A stretch of 64,000 bases of DNA from Haloterrigena salifodinae (GTDB lineage Archaea; Halobacteriota; Halobacteria; Halobacteriales; Natrialbaceae). Shown here in pieces: positions 16,264 through 25,296 of the stretch. Numbering within the stretch: position 1 is the stretch's first letter; each line of letters starts with the position of its first letter. Where the stretch lies: assembly GCF_003977755.1 (NCBI RefSeq), contig NZ_RQWN01000001.1:1194995-1258994 (forward strand). Reading direction: 5' to 3'. A model generated the notes under the pieces. It searched no databases. It was not told where the DNA came from and worked only from the letters and a program-made list of their open reading frames with translations. A program made the position numbers and the translations under genes.

Positions 16264-17061
16264 TCAGATAAGCGTCAGCGGCACCATGACGAGCGCGCCG
16301 ACGACGAGGCCGGCGGCCAGTTCCGGCTTGCCGCCTCGCGGAAGCTCCCGACCGACGTCGAGCGCCTCGGGGACGAACTCCGTGAGCACGAGATAGATCA
16401 TCGCGCCGGCCGCGAATCCGAAGCCGTAGGGGAGAAATTCCCGGGCGTAGCGGACGAAGCCGAACGCCAGCACCGCCCCGATCGGCTGGGGGAGACTCGA
16501 GAAGACGGCCCACCAGACGAGCTTCCAGTTCGCGACGCCCATCGCCGACAGCGGGATTGAGATCGCCGTCCCCTCGGGGACGTTGTGGATCGAGATCGCG
16601 ACGGTCATGAAGATCGCCAGTAGCGGGACCGTAAACCCGAGAAGTCGGATGCCGCCCTCGAGGCCAAGGTCGGCGAAGGAGACGCCGATCGCGACGCCCT
16701 CGGGGAAGCTGTGGACGGTCAGCACGCCGAGGATGAGCACGAGCTTCTTGAAATCGGCCTCCTCGTACTCGTGGGGATCAATGTCGATGTCTAGCAACAC
16801 GTCGTGGGCGACGATCACGAGCGCGACGCCGGCGGTCATCCCGACGGCGATCTCGAGGGGCGTCCCCTCGGCCAGCCCCTCCTCGACGAGGCCGAAGGTC
16901 GACGCCGAGAGCATGATCCCAGAGGCAAGCCCCCAGAGAACGACGTTCCGACGGTCGCTGATCGAATCGAACAGGAGGAAGGGGACGGCGCCGAGCCCGG
17001 TCGCCAGCGCCGTCACGAGGCCGGCGACGAACACCAGCACGAAATTCTCGAGAAGCGCCAT
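16264..17061 (-). CDS. ZIP-family divalent metal transporter
   Basis: 265 aa with about eight membrane helices. HSFPEGVAIG (near 118-127) and HNVPEGTAIS (near 162-171) are the paired histidine/glutamate metal-site motifs of ZIP transporters in helices 4 and 5. A His/Asp/Glu-rich loop (DIDIDPHEYEEADF) in the middle could bind metal. Import of zinc or another divalent metal into the cytoplasm is expected. No metal-dependent repressor gene is adjacent. Confidence 0.88.
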   Translation of the reverse strand: MALLENFVLVFVAGLVTALATGLGAVPFLLFDSISDRRNVVLWGLASGIMLSASTFGLVEEGLAEGTPLEIAVGMTAGVALVIVAHDVLLDIDIDPHEYEEADFKKLVLILGVLTVHSFPEGVAIGVSFADLGLEGGIRLLGFTVPLLAIFMTVAISIHNVPEGTAISIPLSAMGVANWKLVWWAVFSSLPQPIGAVLAFGFVRYAREFLPYGFGFAAGAMIYLVLTEFVPEALDVGRELPRGGKPELAAGLVVGALVMVPLTLI

Positions 17062-17245
17062 CTACACAGAAAATCAGAGGGTGGCCGGAAAGAGCCAGCG
17101 GTCGATCGTCTCCGGGACGGCGGGCGGCCGCCGGCGGCGACGGCGCGCTCGAGTGTCACGATGACTATATTGCGGGTCGCTGACAACGCCTACCGGATGA
17201 CGTGATGGGATCGGCCAGCGAGCGGGTCGCTCCGGGAGGGCGGCG

Positions 17246-17443
17246 ATGAGCGGGTCCCGCCGCATCGCGGCGTGGATAACCGACAACGCCGCGGTCGTCC
17301 TCGTCGCGGCGCTGCTGCTCACGGTCGTTCTCGGAGCCGGACTGCCCCACCTTGAGGAAGACGGCGACGGCATGCCAGGATTCGGCGTCACGGTTGCGAT
17401 CGCCACCCTGCTCTCGATCGCACTGCTCTGGAGTCGGAACTGA
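17246..17443 (+). CDS. 65-aa membrane protein
   Basis: ATG 17246 follows a GGAGGG site at about 17235. Two apolar segments (about 14-34 and 45-62) flank a short acidic loop (HLEEDGDGMPG). No family known. It could be a real small membrane protein; the ribosome binding site and hydrophobicity pattern support it. Confidence 0.55.
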   Translation: MSGSRRIAAWITDNAAVVLVAALLLTVVLGAGLPHLEEDGDGMPGFGVTVAIATLLSIALLWSRN

Positions 17444-17558
17444 ACGCCCGGCTCACCGGGAGCTAACGGCGTTTCGATGCATCGACGAGCGGTCGACGGA
17501 CGACGATCCGTCACCGGTCGAAATCGGACTCGCTTTTTCCGCGAAAACGGACGGAGCG

Positions 17559-18800
17559 CTACAGGAACTGACCGAGTTTGAGGTGCTGTTTCGCGAAGCG
17601 AGCGAGCAGCGGCGCGTCGTCGATATCGAACAGCTTCGCGAGGGCGAGAATGTTTCCGTTGTTCGCCGCCGCGAGCGTCTCCTCGTCGAGCCGGTGGAGG
17701 TCGTTCATGAACTGATCGTAGCGCTCGTTCGGCGCGAGGTAGAGCAGTTGAGTCATCAGCAGTCGCTTGCGCTGGTTGGGCGCGACGTCTCGGTGCCAGA
17801 GCGTGTCGTACACCTCGAGGTTCTCGGCGGTCGGCTCGAGACCGTGTTTGAGACAGCTGTCGACGGCGACGGCGGCGACGCGACCGGACTGCATGCACTT
17901 GTTGATCCCCTCGCCCCACAGCGGGTCGACCGTCGGGACGGTGTCACCGATGGCCAGGAACCGGTCGGTGTGCATCCGCTCCGGCAGCTGGAGGTGGGCC
18001 GAGCCTCGGTGTTGTTTCCCCTCGAGTCGCGTCGCGTTCGCAAACCGGGGGTCCGTCTCGAGCCAGTGCTCGAGGTAGTCGTCGACCGTGTGGCCGTCCT
18101 TGGCGAACCGGCTGTGGTGCTCGTTCTGGAGGTAACAGAGTCCGACCTTAGCGGTGTCCTCACCGGTGTGGAAGACCCACGAGTAGCCGCCGGGGGCGAT
18201 CTCGTGGTCCAGCCGGAGCATCATCGCGTCGGAGAGGTCGGCGAACCCGGGACGGTCGATGTCGATCCCCTCGAACTCATACTCGATGCCAATCGCGTGG
18301 TTCTCCCGTTTCAGGTCGACGACGTCGAGTTTCTTCGCCAGCGGTGCGGACGGTCCCGTCGCGTCGATGACGACGTCGCCGTAGACCTCCTCGTCGCCGT
18401 TGTACCGAACGCCGACGATCTCGCCGTTCTCCATGATCGGGGCGGTGACGCGGGCGTCGAACAGATACTCCGCGCCGCCGTCGCGACCGTCCTCGACGAG
18501 GTAGCGCTTGAAGTCGGCGAACTCCAGAACCGCGCCGGGCTGTTCCTGGACGTAGTGATCGGTCGGCGACTCGAGGACGACGTTGTCGGTGTACTGCATG
18601 ACGACGTCGTCCGGGATTCCGAAGGAGGCCATCATCGACGGGAACGTTCCCGCGGTCGACTTGTTGCTCTGGCGCGGGAACTCGTCTTCCGACTCGGTCT
18701 CGAGGACCACGACGTCGTAGCCCCTGGCAACGAGGTCACGTGCGCACTGTCCCCCGGCCGGACCGGCACCAGCGATGACCACATCGTAGCGGTTGTTCAT
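17559..18800 (-). CDS. Geranylgeranyl reductase-family flavoprotein
   Basis: 413 aa from ATG 18798-18800. The FAD-binding GAGPAGG motif is at about 11-17, the second motif is ATGPSAPLAKK near 180, and the third is FLAIGDTVPTVDPLWGEGI near 300. This pattern matches the digeranylgeranylglycerophospholipid reductase family, which saturates the isoprenoid chains of archaeal membrane lipids. Other members reduce different isoprenoids, such as menaquinone side chains, so the exact substrate is not proven. A second family member elsewhere in the genome is likely. Confidence 0.82.
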   Translation of the reverse strand: MNNRYDVVIAGAGPAGGQCARDLVARGYDVVVLETESEDEFPRQSNKSTAGTFPSMMASFGIPDDVVMQYTDNVVLESPTDHYVQEQPGAVLEFADFKRYLVEDGRDGGAEYLFDARVTAPIMENGEIVGVRYNGDEEVYGDVVIDATGPSAPLAKKLDVVDLKRENHAIGIEYEFEGIDIDRPGFADLSDAMMLRLDHEIAPGGYSWVFHTGEDTAKVGLCYLQNEHHSRFAKDGHTVDDYLEHWLETDPRFANATRLEGKQHRGSAHLQLPERMHTDRFLAIGDTVPTVDPLWGEGINKCMQSGRVAAVAVDSCLKHGLEPTAENLEVYDTLWHRDVAPNQRKRLLMTQLLYLAPNERYDQFMNDLHRLDEETLAAANNGNILALAKLFDIDDAPLLARFAKQHLKLGQFL

Positions 18801-18963
18801 ACCGCCGAAACTATTTCGAAGCCACATTAGTTTATTCAGTTGCGGTGGAGTGTCCGTCCCCAGACAACGAATTTCGAAGGCGGGGGAAGAGACGCCACAG
18901 CGCTGATTCAGCCGCCTTCTGGACCTCTCGAGCGGGACGACGCGCTCGGTCGGTCGACGACCG

Positions 18964-19380
18964 TCAGCGAACGATCGTCACCGGAACGGGCGATCGGCGG
19001 GCGATCCGTTCCGCGACGCTCCCGAGCAGGACCCGCGAGATTCCCGACCGGCCGTGACTGCCGACGACGATCCGGTCAACCCCGCGGTCGGTCGCGTACT
19101 CGAGGACGGCGGCCGCGGGCTGCCCGGTCAAAAGCTCCGTCTCGATCTCACAGTCTCGCCCGGCCGCGGTCTCCCGAGACCTTTCGAACAGTGCGGTCGC
19201 CTGCTCCCGGCGCTGTTCGCGGATCCCGTCCGCGCCGATGTGGGCGGCCTCGCCGTAGCCGCTCTCGTTCGGATCGACGACGTGGACGACGACGATCTCC
19301 TCGTCGGCGTGGTTCTCGAGCGCGTATTCGAGGGCCGCCCGACCGGGAGCTGACTCGTCGAGGGCGACCAGGAACGTCAT
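18964..19380 (-). CDS. Universal stress protein UspA family
   Basis: 138 aa from ATG 19378-19380. MTFLVALDESAPGR opens the domain; VVGSHGRSGISRVLLGS is the ATP-binding G-x2-G-x9-G-S signature near the C-terminus, and the end (RSPVPVTIVR) is typical. Likely an ATP-binding stress protein. It is a stand-alone gene; the start was chosen over an upstream frame because the first beta strand begins here. Confidence 0.88.
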   Translation of the reverse strand: MTFLVALDESAPGRAALEYALENHADEEIVVVHVVDPNESGYGEAAHIGADGIREQRREQATALFERSRETAAGRDCEIETELLTGQPAAAVLEYATDRGVDRIVVGSHGRSGISRVLLGSVAERIARRSPVPVTIVR

Positions 19381-19768
19381 AGCTGGCGATTCGACCCGCA
19401 TCCACTTGGAGGTGCCACACCGTTCACAGCCACTGCAGCGGCGTCCCGAACCCAGTCGGTCGTTGACGCCCCGATAGCGCTACCGAAACGTCCGCATACG
19501 GACGACAATTTGTCGTTACTCGAGTCGCGGCGTTCGCGGTCGATCGCGGAGCGACGGCTCGCAGCGGCGCGCAAAACCGCAGCCGGGAATCGGCTCGCGG
19601 CGACGCCTCGAGCGAACCGAACGGATGGCTGCACGGGCCGACCGAAAGCCGACTCGCGCGGAACCGCCGACCGAGGACGCGCGTCCGTTTCGGCTCGTTC
19701 GGCGGTGCTTGCAAAGCCAACGGATGCAATAAGGGGACCGGTACCCGTAGGCTTGTGAAGACCTCCCA
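19381..19768. other. 388-base intergenic region with promoter of the NrfD-like gene
   Basis: No believable gene. Open frames are arginine-rich and lack acidic composition. A TATA-like tgcaataag at about 19724-19732 lies about 37 bases before the ATG at 19769. No repeat or hairpin of note was seen. Confidence 0.4.
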
Positions 19769-21115
19769 ATGAGTACGAAAACGCCGCGGAAGGCCGACAT
19801 CCTGCGCCCCATACAGAACACCTCGACGAAATACTTCGCGCTGGTCGCCGTCGCCGGACTGGCGTTTACCCTGTTCCTGCTGGGCTGGTTCTACCAGCTC
19901 TGGGAGGGGATGGTCGTCACCGGCCTCGCGGACTGGGGATCGGGCGGCGGCGTCACGTGGGGCGTCTACATCGGCGCGTTCATCTGGTGGGTCGGGATCG
20001 CACACGGCGGGATCATCCTCTCGGCCGCCGTCCGGCTGCTTGGGATGGAGCGCTACATGCCGGTCGCTCGCCTCGCCGAGCTCCTGACGATCGCCGGCCT
20101 CTCGGCGGCCGGCTTCTACATCATCGTTCACATGGGCCGTCCGGACCGGATGGTCACGAGCGTGCTGGGCCACTACCACATCACGATTCACAACTCGCCG
20201 CTGGTGTGGGACGTGACCGTCATCACCGCCTACCTCGTGTTGACGGCGACATACCTGTCGCTGACGCTGCGCTATGACATCAGCCGCCTGCGCGACCAGC
20301 TGCCGGATCGGTTCGGGCCGATCTACCGGTTCATGACGATCGGCTACACCGAGAAGGAAGACGAGATCATCGAGCGGATGGTCTGGTGGCTCGCACTGGC
20401 GATCATCATCATGGCGCCGCTCCTGCTCCACGGCGGCGTCATTCCGTGGCTGTTCGCGGTGATCCCGACGATGCCGGGCTGGTTCGGGGCCGTTCAGGGG
20501 CCGCAGTTCCTCACGATCGCCCTGACGTCGGCGATCAGCGGCGTGATCCTGCTGTCCTACGCCTTCCGCTGGGCCTACGACTGGGATCACATCATCACCG
20601 ACGACATCTTTCGCGGCCTGCTGCTGTGGCTCGGCTTCTTCTGTCTGCTCTTCCTCTGGCTACAGCTCCAGCAGCTCACGACCGGTCTGTTCACGGCACC
20701 CGTGGACGTGACCCACGCCGCAGAGGGACGGATTCACCAGCCACTCTATGTGCTCGCGATGGGGCTCGTCGCCACGACGCTCGCGTTCATCTTCGCACAG
20801 ACGATCCGACCGGCGCTGTTCACCAAGAAGCGGGCCGTCGTCTCCGGCCTCGCGGTGCTCACCGGCACGCTGATCGAGAAGATCCTGTTCGTCGTCGAGG
20901 GATTCCTGCACCCGACGCTGGACATCTACGGCGCAGTGCCCGGCGAGTACTTCCCGAGCCTCATCGAGATCGCGTCGCTCGTCGGCACGGTCGGGATGGT
21001 GACCCTGTTCTTCCTCACGGTGGCCAAACTGTTCCCGGTCGTCGAGCTCCACGCGATCGAACACCTTCAGGAGAAACAGGCGCCCCAGGAGGAACCGGTG
21101 ATTCACGACGACTGA
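19769..21115 (+). CDS. NrfD/PsrC-type quinone-site membrane subunit, orphan
   Basis: 448 aa with about ten membrane helices. GVYIGAFIWWVGIAHGGI (about 66-83) is a characteristic NrfD segment, followed by MERYMPVARLAELLTIAGL. Such subunits anchor molybdopterin oxidoreductases or alternative complex III and exchange electrons with quinones. No Fe-S ferredoxin subunit and no catalytic subunit is encoded on either side (neighbours are UspA and a DUF7557-like gene), so partners must be elsewhere or the protein works alone. The C-terminal 30 residues are polar and cytoplasmic-looking. Confidence 0.82.
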   Translation: MSTKTPRKADILRPIQNTSTKYFALVAVAGLAFTLFLLGWFYQLWEGMVVTGLADWGSGGGVTWGVYIGAFIWWVGIAHGGIILSAAVRLLGMERYMPVARLAELLTIAGLSAAGFYIIVHMGRPDRMVTSVLGHYHITIHNSPLVWDVTVITAYLVLTATYLSLTLRYDISRLRDQLPDRFGPIYRFMTIGYTEKEDEIIERMVWWLALAIIIMAPLLLHGGVIPWLFAVIPTMPGWFGAVQGPQFLTIALTSAISGVILLSYAFRWAYDWDHIITDDIFRGLLLWLGFFCLLFLWLQLQQLTTGLFTAPVDVTHAAEGRIHQPLYVLAMGLVATTLAFIFAQTIRPALFTKKRAVVSGLAVLTGTLIEKILFVVEGFLHPTLDIYGAVPGEYFPSLIEIASLVGTVGMVTLFFLTVAKLFPVVELHAIEHLQEKQAPQEEPVIHDD

Positions 21116-21225
21116 CAGCCAGCCCGTTATCGTCCCTAGTGAACGGAGTCACGCCTCGACGATCGTTTCGCCGTCGGGTTCCGATCGAACGAGAAGGCCG
21201 GATACTCGAGGCCGGTCGCCGACCG

Positions 21226-21375
21226 TCACTCGGAGTAGCCTTCCTGCAGGAACGCGCCCTCGGTCTCGTAGATCGAGAGGAGCTCCTCGAGGAACTCCTC
21301 GTAGGATTCGCCCTCTTCGCAGTGGCTGTCGATCCGTTCTTTCATGTCGTCGCTGAGTTCGATGGTGTGAGTCAT
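21226..21375 (-). CDS. Short DUF7557-like protein, 49 aa
   Basis: ATG at 21373-21375, TGA at 21226-21228. The sequence MTHTIELSDDMKERIDSH, then EEFLEELLSIYETEGAFLQ, then GYSE reads as a ribbon-helix-helix-like or DUF7557-type haloarchaeal peptide; the family name is from memory. The beta strand at the N-terminus followed by two helices would suit an antitoxin-like or regulatory small protein, but no toxin gene accompanies it. It is too short for many gene finders, yet its composition is very typical of a real haloarchaeal gene. Confidence 0.7.
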   Translation of the reverse strand: MTHTIELSDDMKERIDSHCEEGESYEEFLEELLSIYETEGAFLQEGYSE

Positions 21376-21534
21376 AGCTGGACGGAAGCGGACGCTCCGA
21401 CCGTATCGTCGTCATCAGCCGTCAAATAGTCCAGGGGCGCGTTTGCAGCGCAACCAGTCGCGTGACGGCCGATCGGCGCGGGGCTGGCACGGGACGGCCT
21501 GACAGTTAACCCGGTCGTCGTGATAGCGCCGGGT

Positions 21535-21774
21535 ATGACAGCGACACTGACCGACGACGAGGTTGGCAAGACAGTTGTCGACGCCGAAGGCAAGGAGCTC
21601 GGTATCGTCGCGAAAGTCGAGAACGGTCGCGCCTCCGTCGATCCGAACCCGTCGATCGCGGAGCAGTTGCTCGCCTCGCTGGGCGTCGAGGGCGAGGACA
21701 ACGAGGACTACGTCGTCACCGAGGACATGCTCGATTCCGTCGGCGAGGAGATCGTGCTGCGGGGCAACCTCTGA
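21535..21774 (+). CDS. PRC-barrel-like small protein
   Basis: 79 aa from ATG 21535; an upstream ATG in frame adds only five residues. The sequence TATLTDDEVGKTVVDAEGKE, then IVAKVENGRASVDP is the pattern of haloarchaeal PRC-barrel proteins, a small beta-barrel that mediates RNA or protein contacts. It ends with YVVTEDMLDSVGEEIVLRG. Function unknown. The intergenic region to the left likely holds its promoter. Confidence 0.8.
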   Translation: MTATLTDDEVGKTVVDAEGKELGIVAKVENGRASVDPNPSIAEQLLASLGVEGEDNEDYVVTEDMLDSVGEEIVLRGNL

Positions 21775-21808
21775 GGCGTCGGACAGCCACCCGGAAGACC
21801 GTCCGCGG

Positions 21809-22588
21809 TTACTGCTCGAACGACTGTTCGCGCCAGGTCGTCCAGTCGTAGAGCCGCTCGAGTTCGCCGCCCTGCTGGCGGATAGCGACGGCGGTGTCGA
21901 ACAGGAAGGCGGCGACCAGCGTCGTGCCGACGATCCAGACCGCGTCGATCAGCGCCCCGTACCCCGACAGGTAGCCGGCCACGAGATCGACGGAGACGAC
22001 GGCGGCGAGACAGAGGATCGCCGGCAGCAGGTGGCGCGTCAGCGCCGCGAGCGTCGTCCCCTCGTGGACCCGGACCGTCCGGACGGCGTAGAGCACGGCC
22101 CACGCCGAGGTGACGATCCAGCCAACGGCGATCACCGGGTGCGTCCAGTCGCTCCCCAGGAGGAAGGTTCCCCACCAGGCGGCGACGAAGACCGCGACGA
22201 CGGCGTAGTCGGCCCATGCGGGGACCAGTCGCGACCGCCCCTCCCTGGGCCGCTCGGCGTGGTACATCGCTCGGATCGCCAGCGCGAGAAAGAGGATGAA
22301 GAACAGCACCGCACCCTCGGCGAACAGGGAGAGCGAGTCGGCCTCGAGCATCACCGTCGCGATGTCGGCGACGGAGTACACGATCGCGGCGCCGATCGCG
22401 GCGAAGAGGTACCACTGCGCTTCGCGGACGTCGGCGACGAGGACGTCGCGGACGAAGACGGACGTGTAGTACAGCAGGACGAGTGCGGCGACGCCGACCG
22501 CGAGGGAGGCGAACAGCTGCCCGATCGCGACCGTCGCTTCCGGATCGCTGGCGTCGAACGCGAGTAGCGGTGCCGGGACGGACATCAT
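21809..22588 (-). CDS. Seven-helix membrane protein, unknown
   Basis: 259 aa from ATG at 22586-22588 (a second Met follows). About seven apolar segments are visible, with a conserved-looking acidic/aromatic first loop (VREAQWYLF) and a central ERPREGRSRLVPAWADY segment. The seventh ends in the tail LERLYDWTTWREQSFEQ. It is too short of known motifs to call a rhodopsin: no lysine in the last helix was found. Function unknown. Confidence 0.6.
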   Translation of the reverse strand: MMSVPAPLLAFDASDPEATVAIGQLFASLAVGVAALVLLYYTSVFVRDVLVADVREAQWYLFAAIGAAIVYSVADIATVMLEADSLSLFAEGAVLFFILFLALAIRAMYHAERPREGRSRLVPAWADYAVVAVFVAAWWGTFLLGSDWTHPVIAVGWIVTSAWAVLYAVRTVRVHEGTTLAALTRHLLPAILCLAAVVSVDLVAGYLSGYGALIDAVWIVGTTLVAAFLFDTAVAIRQQGGELERLYDWTTWREQSFEQ

Positions 22589-22781
22589 CGGGCGAGTGTT
22601 GCTCGGGGTTCCTGTAAAAGCCCACCCTCAGTTACCGTGGGTCGGGAACACGACGAGACGCCTCTCGAGTTAGCGTCGCGGCGGTTGCCGAACTAGAGCA
22701 TCTATGGACGGCGAGAGCGATCGTGTGATAGGAAGAAGGGATGGTCGCTCGAGTCGATGCTGTGCTGCTGAGCGGTCCCGG

Positions 22782-23879
22782 TCACGGGTTCTCGTCGTAG
22801 AGGTCGCGAGCGGGTTCGCCCTCGACGTGGATTTCGGCGAGGGCGCCCTTGCGAGTGGCGCGGGTCAGCGCGTGGTCGACGATTTTGACCGGTCCGGGAA
22901 CGGGGAACTCCATCTCGCCAGCGGTCGTCGTGCCGGGAGCGACCGGGGCCGTCTCGATGTTGCGGTCGGGGTCGGTCAGGAGGTCTCCGTCGCGGTAGTA
23001 GCGGCTCCAGACGTTGCCGATCGGGTGGACGGCGCTGGTGAGGTTAGGACCGCCGTTGGCGAAGTACACCCGGGCAGTCTCGCCGGTTTGAGCCTGCATC
23101 GCCTCGCCGCCGTCCTCGGTGAGGCCGTAGGCCTGGCCGTTGAAGACGACGTAGGTGGGCTGTTCGGCGAGCATGGCGTCGAAGTCGAAGGCGTGGTGGC
23201 CCTCTTCGCCGACGTCGCCGTCGGTGTAGATCTCGTGCTGGCCGAGGTAGTACTCGCGGTCGACCTCCGGGAGGCCCTCCGTGGGCTCGACGAGGATTGC
23301 ACCGAACATGCCGCTGCTGATGTGGTAGTCCATGTTCGGGATCGCGCAGTGGTAGATGAACACCCCCGGGTAGTCGGCGGTGAAGCTGATCTCGGCGGGA
23401 TCGTCGCCGGGGCTGACCATCGTCGCCTCGGCGCCCCCACCCGGCCCGTAGACAGCGTGGAAGTCCATGTTGTGTTGAGCCGTGTTCAGCTCCTCGGGCA
23501 CTTCGAAGGTGAGGGTGACGCGGTCGCCCTCGCGGACCCGAATCATCGGCCCCGGAACCTGGCCCTCGAAGGTCATGTACTCGAAGGTGACCCCAGGTTC
23601 GATCTCGGCGACCAGCCGCTTGGTGTGGATGGTCACGTCGTGTTCCCGGGGCTCGGTCCAGTCGACCGGCGCGGGGATATCGGTCGGATCGCAGGCGATC
23701 CGGTCGATGTCGACAGCCTTCGCCGCCGACAGTCCCTCCTCGCCGCCCGCCAGCTCCGTCTCGTTCGCCGCGCTGTCCGCCTGGGGCCGGTCGCCGCCGA
23801 GGCAGCCAGCCACCGCGATGGTGCCGGCCGCGCCCAGCGCCGCCATGAACTGTCGTCGGTTCGCTGCTGTCGTTGTCAT
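22782..23879 (-). CDS. nirK: Copper-containing nitrite reductase, lipoprotein
   Basis: 365 aa. A Tat signal with RRQFMAALG and a lipobox (VAGC, Cys26) anchor the protein outside the membrane. Two cupredoxin domains carry the copper ligands: type 1 His136, Cys178, His186, Met191; type 2 His141, His177 and His285; catalytic Asp139 in NMDFH. Cys178 and His186 are eight residues apart, as in AniA-type (class II) enzymes, and TYVVFNG and GPNLTSAVHPIG also resemble that class. Reduction of nitrite to nitric oxide is expected. No nor or nos gene is adjacent. A TATTTAA on the minus strand at 23984-23991 may be its TATA box, giving a leader of about 80 bases. Confidence 0.9.
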   Translation of the reverse strand: MTTTAANRRQFMAALGAAGTIAVAGCLGGDRPQADSAANETELAGGEEGLSAAKAVDIDRIACDPTDIPAPVDWTEPREHDVTIHTKRLVAEIEPGVTFEYMTFEGQVPGPMIRVREGDRVTLTFEVPEELNTAQHNMDFHAVYGPGGGAEATMVSPGDDPAEISFTADYPGVFIYHCAIPNMDYHISSGMFGAILVEPTEGLPEVDREYYLGQHEIYTDGDVGEEGHHAFDFDAMLAEQPTYVVFNGQAYGLTEDGGEAMQAQTGETARVYFANGGPNLTSAVHPIGNVWSRYYRDGDLLTDPDRNIETAPVAPGTTTAGEMEFPVPGPVKIVDHALTRATRKGALAEIHVEGEPARDLYDENP

Positions 23880-24089
23880 TGGCCTTCACCTCATCTCTAC
23901 CTACGAGTGGACATACGGTCAATACCTGCGATGATTCTCGAGTGATAGTAATCTCAACGGCCGATCCCTCGATACAGTGGATGGTTAAATACGCCCGAAC
24001 AATGATCGGCTCCCCAGTACGATTCAACTCGTCGCCGCGGCTCGAAACCGATCGTCAGAACGAACACGACGCCGGCCGATGGATGGGGT
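23880..24089. promoter_or_regulatory. Divergent promoter region between nirK and the aminotransferase gene
   Basis: 210 bases separate two genes read outward. The AT-rich core ggttaaatacg at about 23981-23991 can serve as a TATA box on either strand, with about 80-100 bases to each start codon. Nitrite reductase genes are usually induced by oxygen limitation; no specific regulator site was recognised. Confidence 0.4.
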
Positions 24090-25217
24090 ATGGACCCCAT
24101 CGAGTTGCGCGAGACGATGCCGGCCCTCGAGTCCGGCGCGTATTTCAACTGGGGTGCGGGCGGCCCGAGCCCGCGCCGCGTCGTCGAGGCGGCCGAATCG
24201 GCTCTCGAGTCCCACGAGTTCGAAGCCCCGACGAACGAGGGGCAGTACCCCGCGGCGTTCGACGCCTACGATGAGGCGCGAGACGCGATCGCGGACCTGC
24301 TTGGCTCGGCGCCGGCCGAGATCGCGCTCACGGAGAGCACGACCGACGGGATCAACCGCGTCGCGGGCGCGCTCGACTGGGACGGCGGCGATACCGTCGT
24401 CCGAACCGACCTCGAGCACGCCGCCGGCGTGCTCCCGTGGCAGCGCCTCGAGCGCGAGCGAGGGGTCGACGTTCAGGTTCTCGAAACCGAGCGCGGACGG
24501 CTTGCTCTCGAGGACGTGAAGGCGGCGGCCGAGGACGCGACGCTGTTCTGCGTGAGTTCGCTCACCTGGACCCACGGTACCCGACTGCCGGTGTCCGAGA
24601 TCGTCGATATCGCCCACGGCGCCGGCGCGCTGGTCCTCGTCGACGCCGTGCAGGCGCCCGGCCAATCGCCGGTCGATGTCCGCGAATGGGGCGCCGACTT
24701 CGTCGTCGCCGCGGGCCACAAGTGGCTCGTCAGTCCTTTCGGCTCCGGGTTCATGTACGTCCGCGACGGCGTCGCGAGCGAGCACGACCTCGTTCCCGCC
24801 GCGATCGGGTACCGCAGCGTCGTCGACCCGGACGCCACGGACTACGAGTACGCGCCGGGTGCCGGACGGTTCGAAGTCGGCACGGCGAGCCCCGCGCCGC
24901 ACGCGGGGCTGGCGGAGTCGATCCGGGCGCTCGAGGAGATCGGTCTCGGCACGATCGAATCGCGGATCGAACGGCTCACGGACTGGCTCAAGGACGGCGT
25001 CTCGGACGACCGGCTACTGAGTCCGCGCGGCTTCGAGTCCGGACTGGTCACGATCGACGTCGACGACCCCGAAGCGACCGTCGAGCGGCTCTCGGAAGAC
25101 GGAATCGTCGTCAGGTCGCTTCCCACCCCCGACGCGATCCGAGCGTCGGTCCACGCGTTCAACACCTGCGAGGATGTCGATCAGTTGCTCGAGGCGCTCG
25201 TGACGGCGTACCCGTGA
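24090..25217 (+). CDS. Class V aminotransferase, cysteine desulfurase-like
   Basis: 375 aa. The PLP lysine lies in AAGHKWLVSPFG near 208-220. The Asp that pairs with the cofactor is in LVDAVQAPGQ (about 183), and the EGQYP and ESTTDGINR regions fit the phosphate-binding segment. The C-terminal domain ends in a small helix. There is no conserved cysteine loop typical of IscS/SufS, so the family could be an isopenicillin-N epimerase-like or cysteine-lyase-like enzyme. The true substrate is not evident. Confidence 0.82.
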   Translation: MDPIELRETMPALESGAYFNWGAGGPSPRRVVEAAESALESHEFEAPTNEGQYPAAFDAYDEARDAIADLLGSAPAEIALTESTTDGINRVAGALDWDGGDTVVRTDLEHAAGVLPWQRLERERGVDVQVLETERGRLALEDVKAAAEDATLFCVSSLTWTHGTRLPVSEIVDIAHGAGALVLVDAVQAPGQSPVDVREWGADFVVAAGHKWLVSPFGSGFMYVRDGVASEHDLVPAAIGYRSVVDPDATDYEYAPGAGRFEVGTASPAPHAGLAESIRALEEIGLGTIESRIERLTDWLKDGVSDDRLLSPRGFESGLVTIDVDDPEATVERLSEDGIVVRSLPTPDAIRASVHAFNTCEDVDQLLEALVTAYP

Positions 25218-25296
25218 CTCAGTCAGAGACGTCGATTGCTCCTGGTGGCCGGTAACGGTATCGTGGTTGTAAGTTCTTCCGTAACGTCGATAGCGT

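Noticed and set aside
21809-22588. Seven-helix protein as a rhodopsin
   Set aside because: No lysine in the seventh helix for retinal and none of the Asp/Arg pattern of helix C.
19769-23879. NrfD-like gene and nirK as one denitrification cluster
   Set aside because: They face opposite ways and are separated by unrelated DUF7557, PRC-barrel and membrane-protein genes; no nitrate reductase subunit is present.
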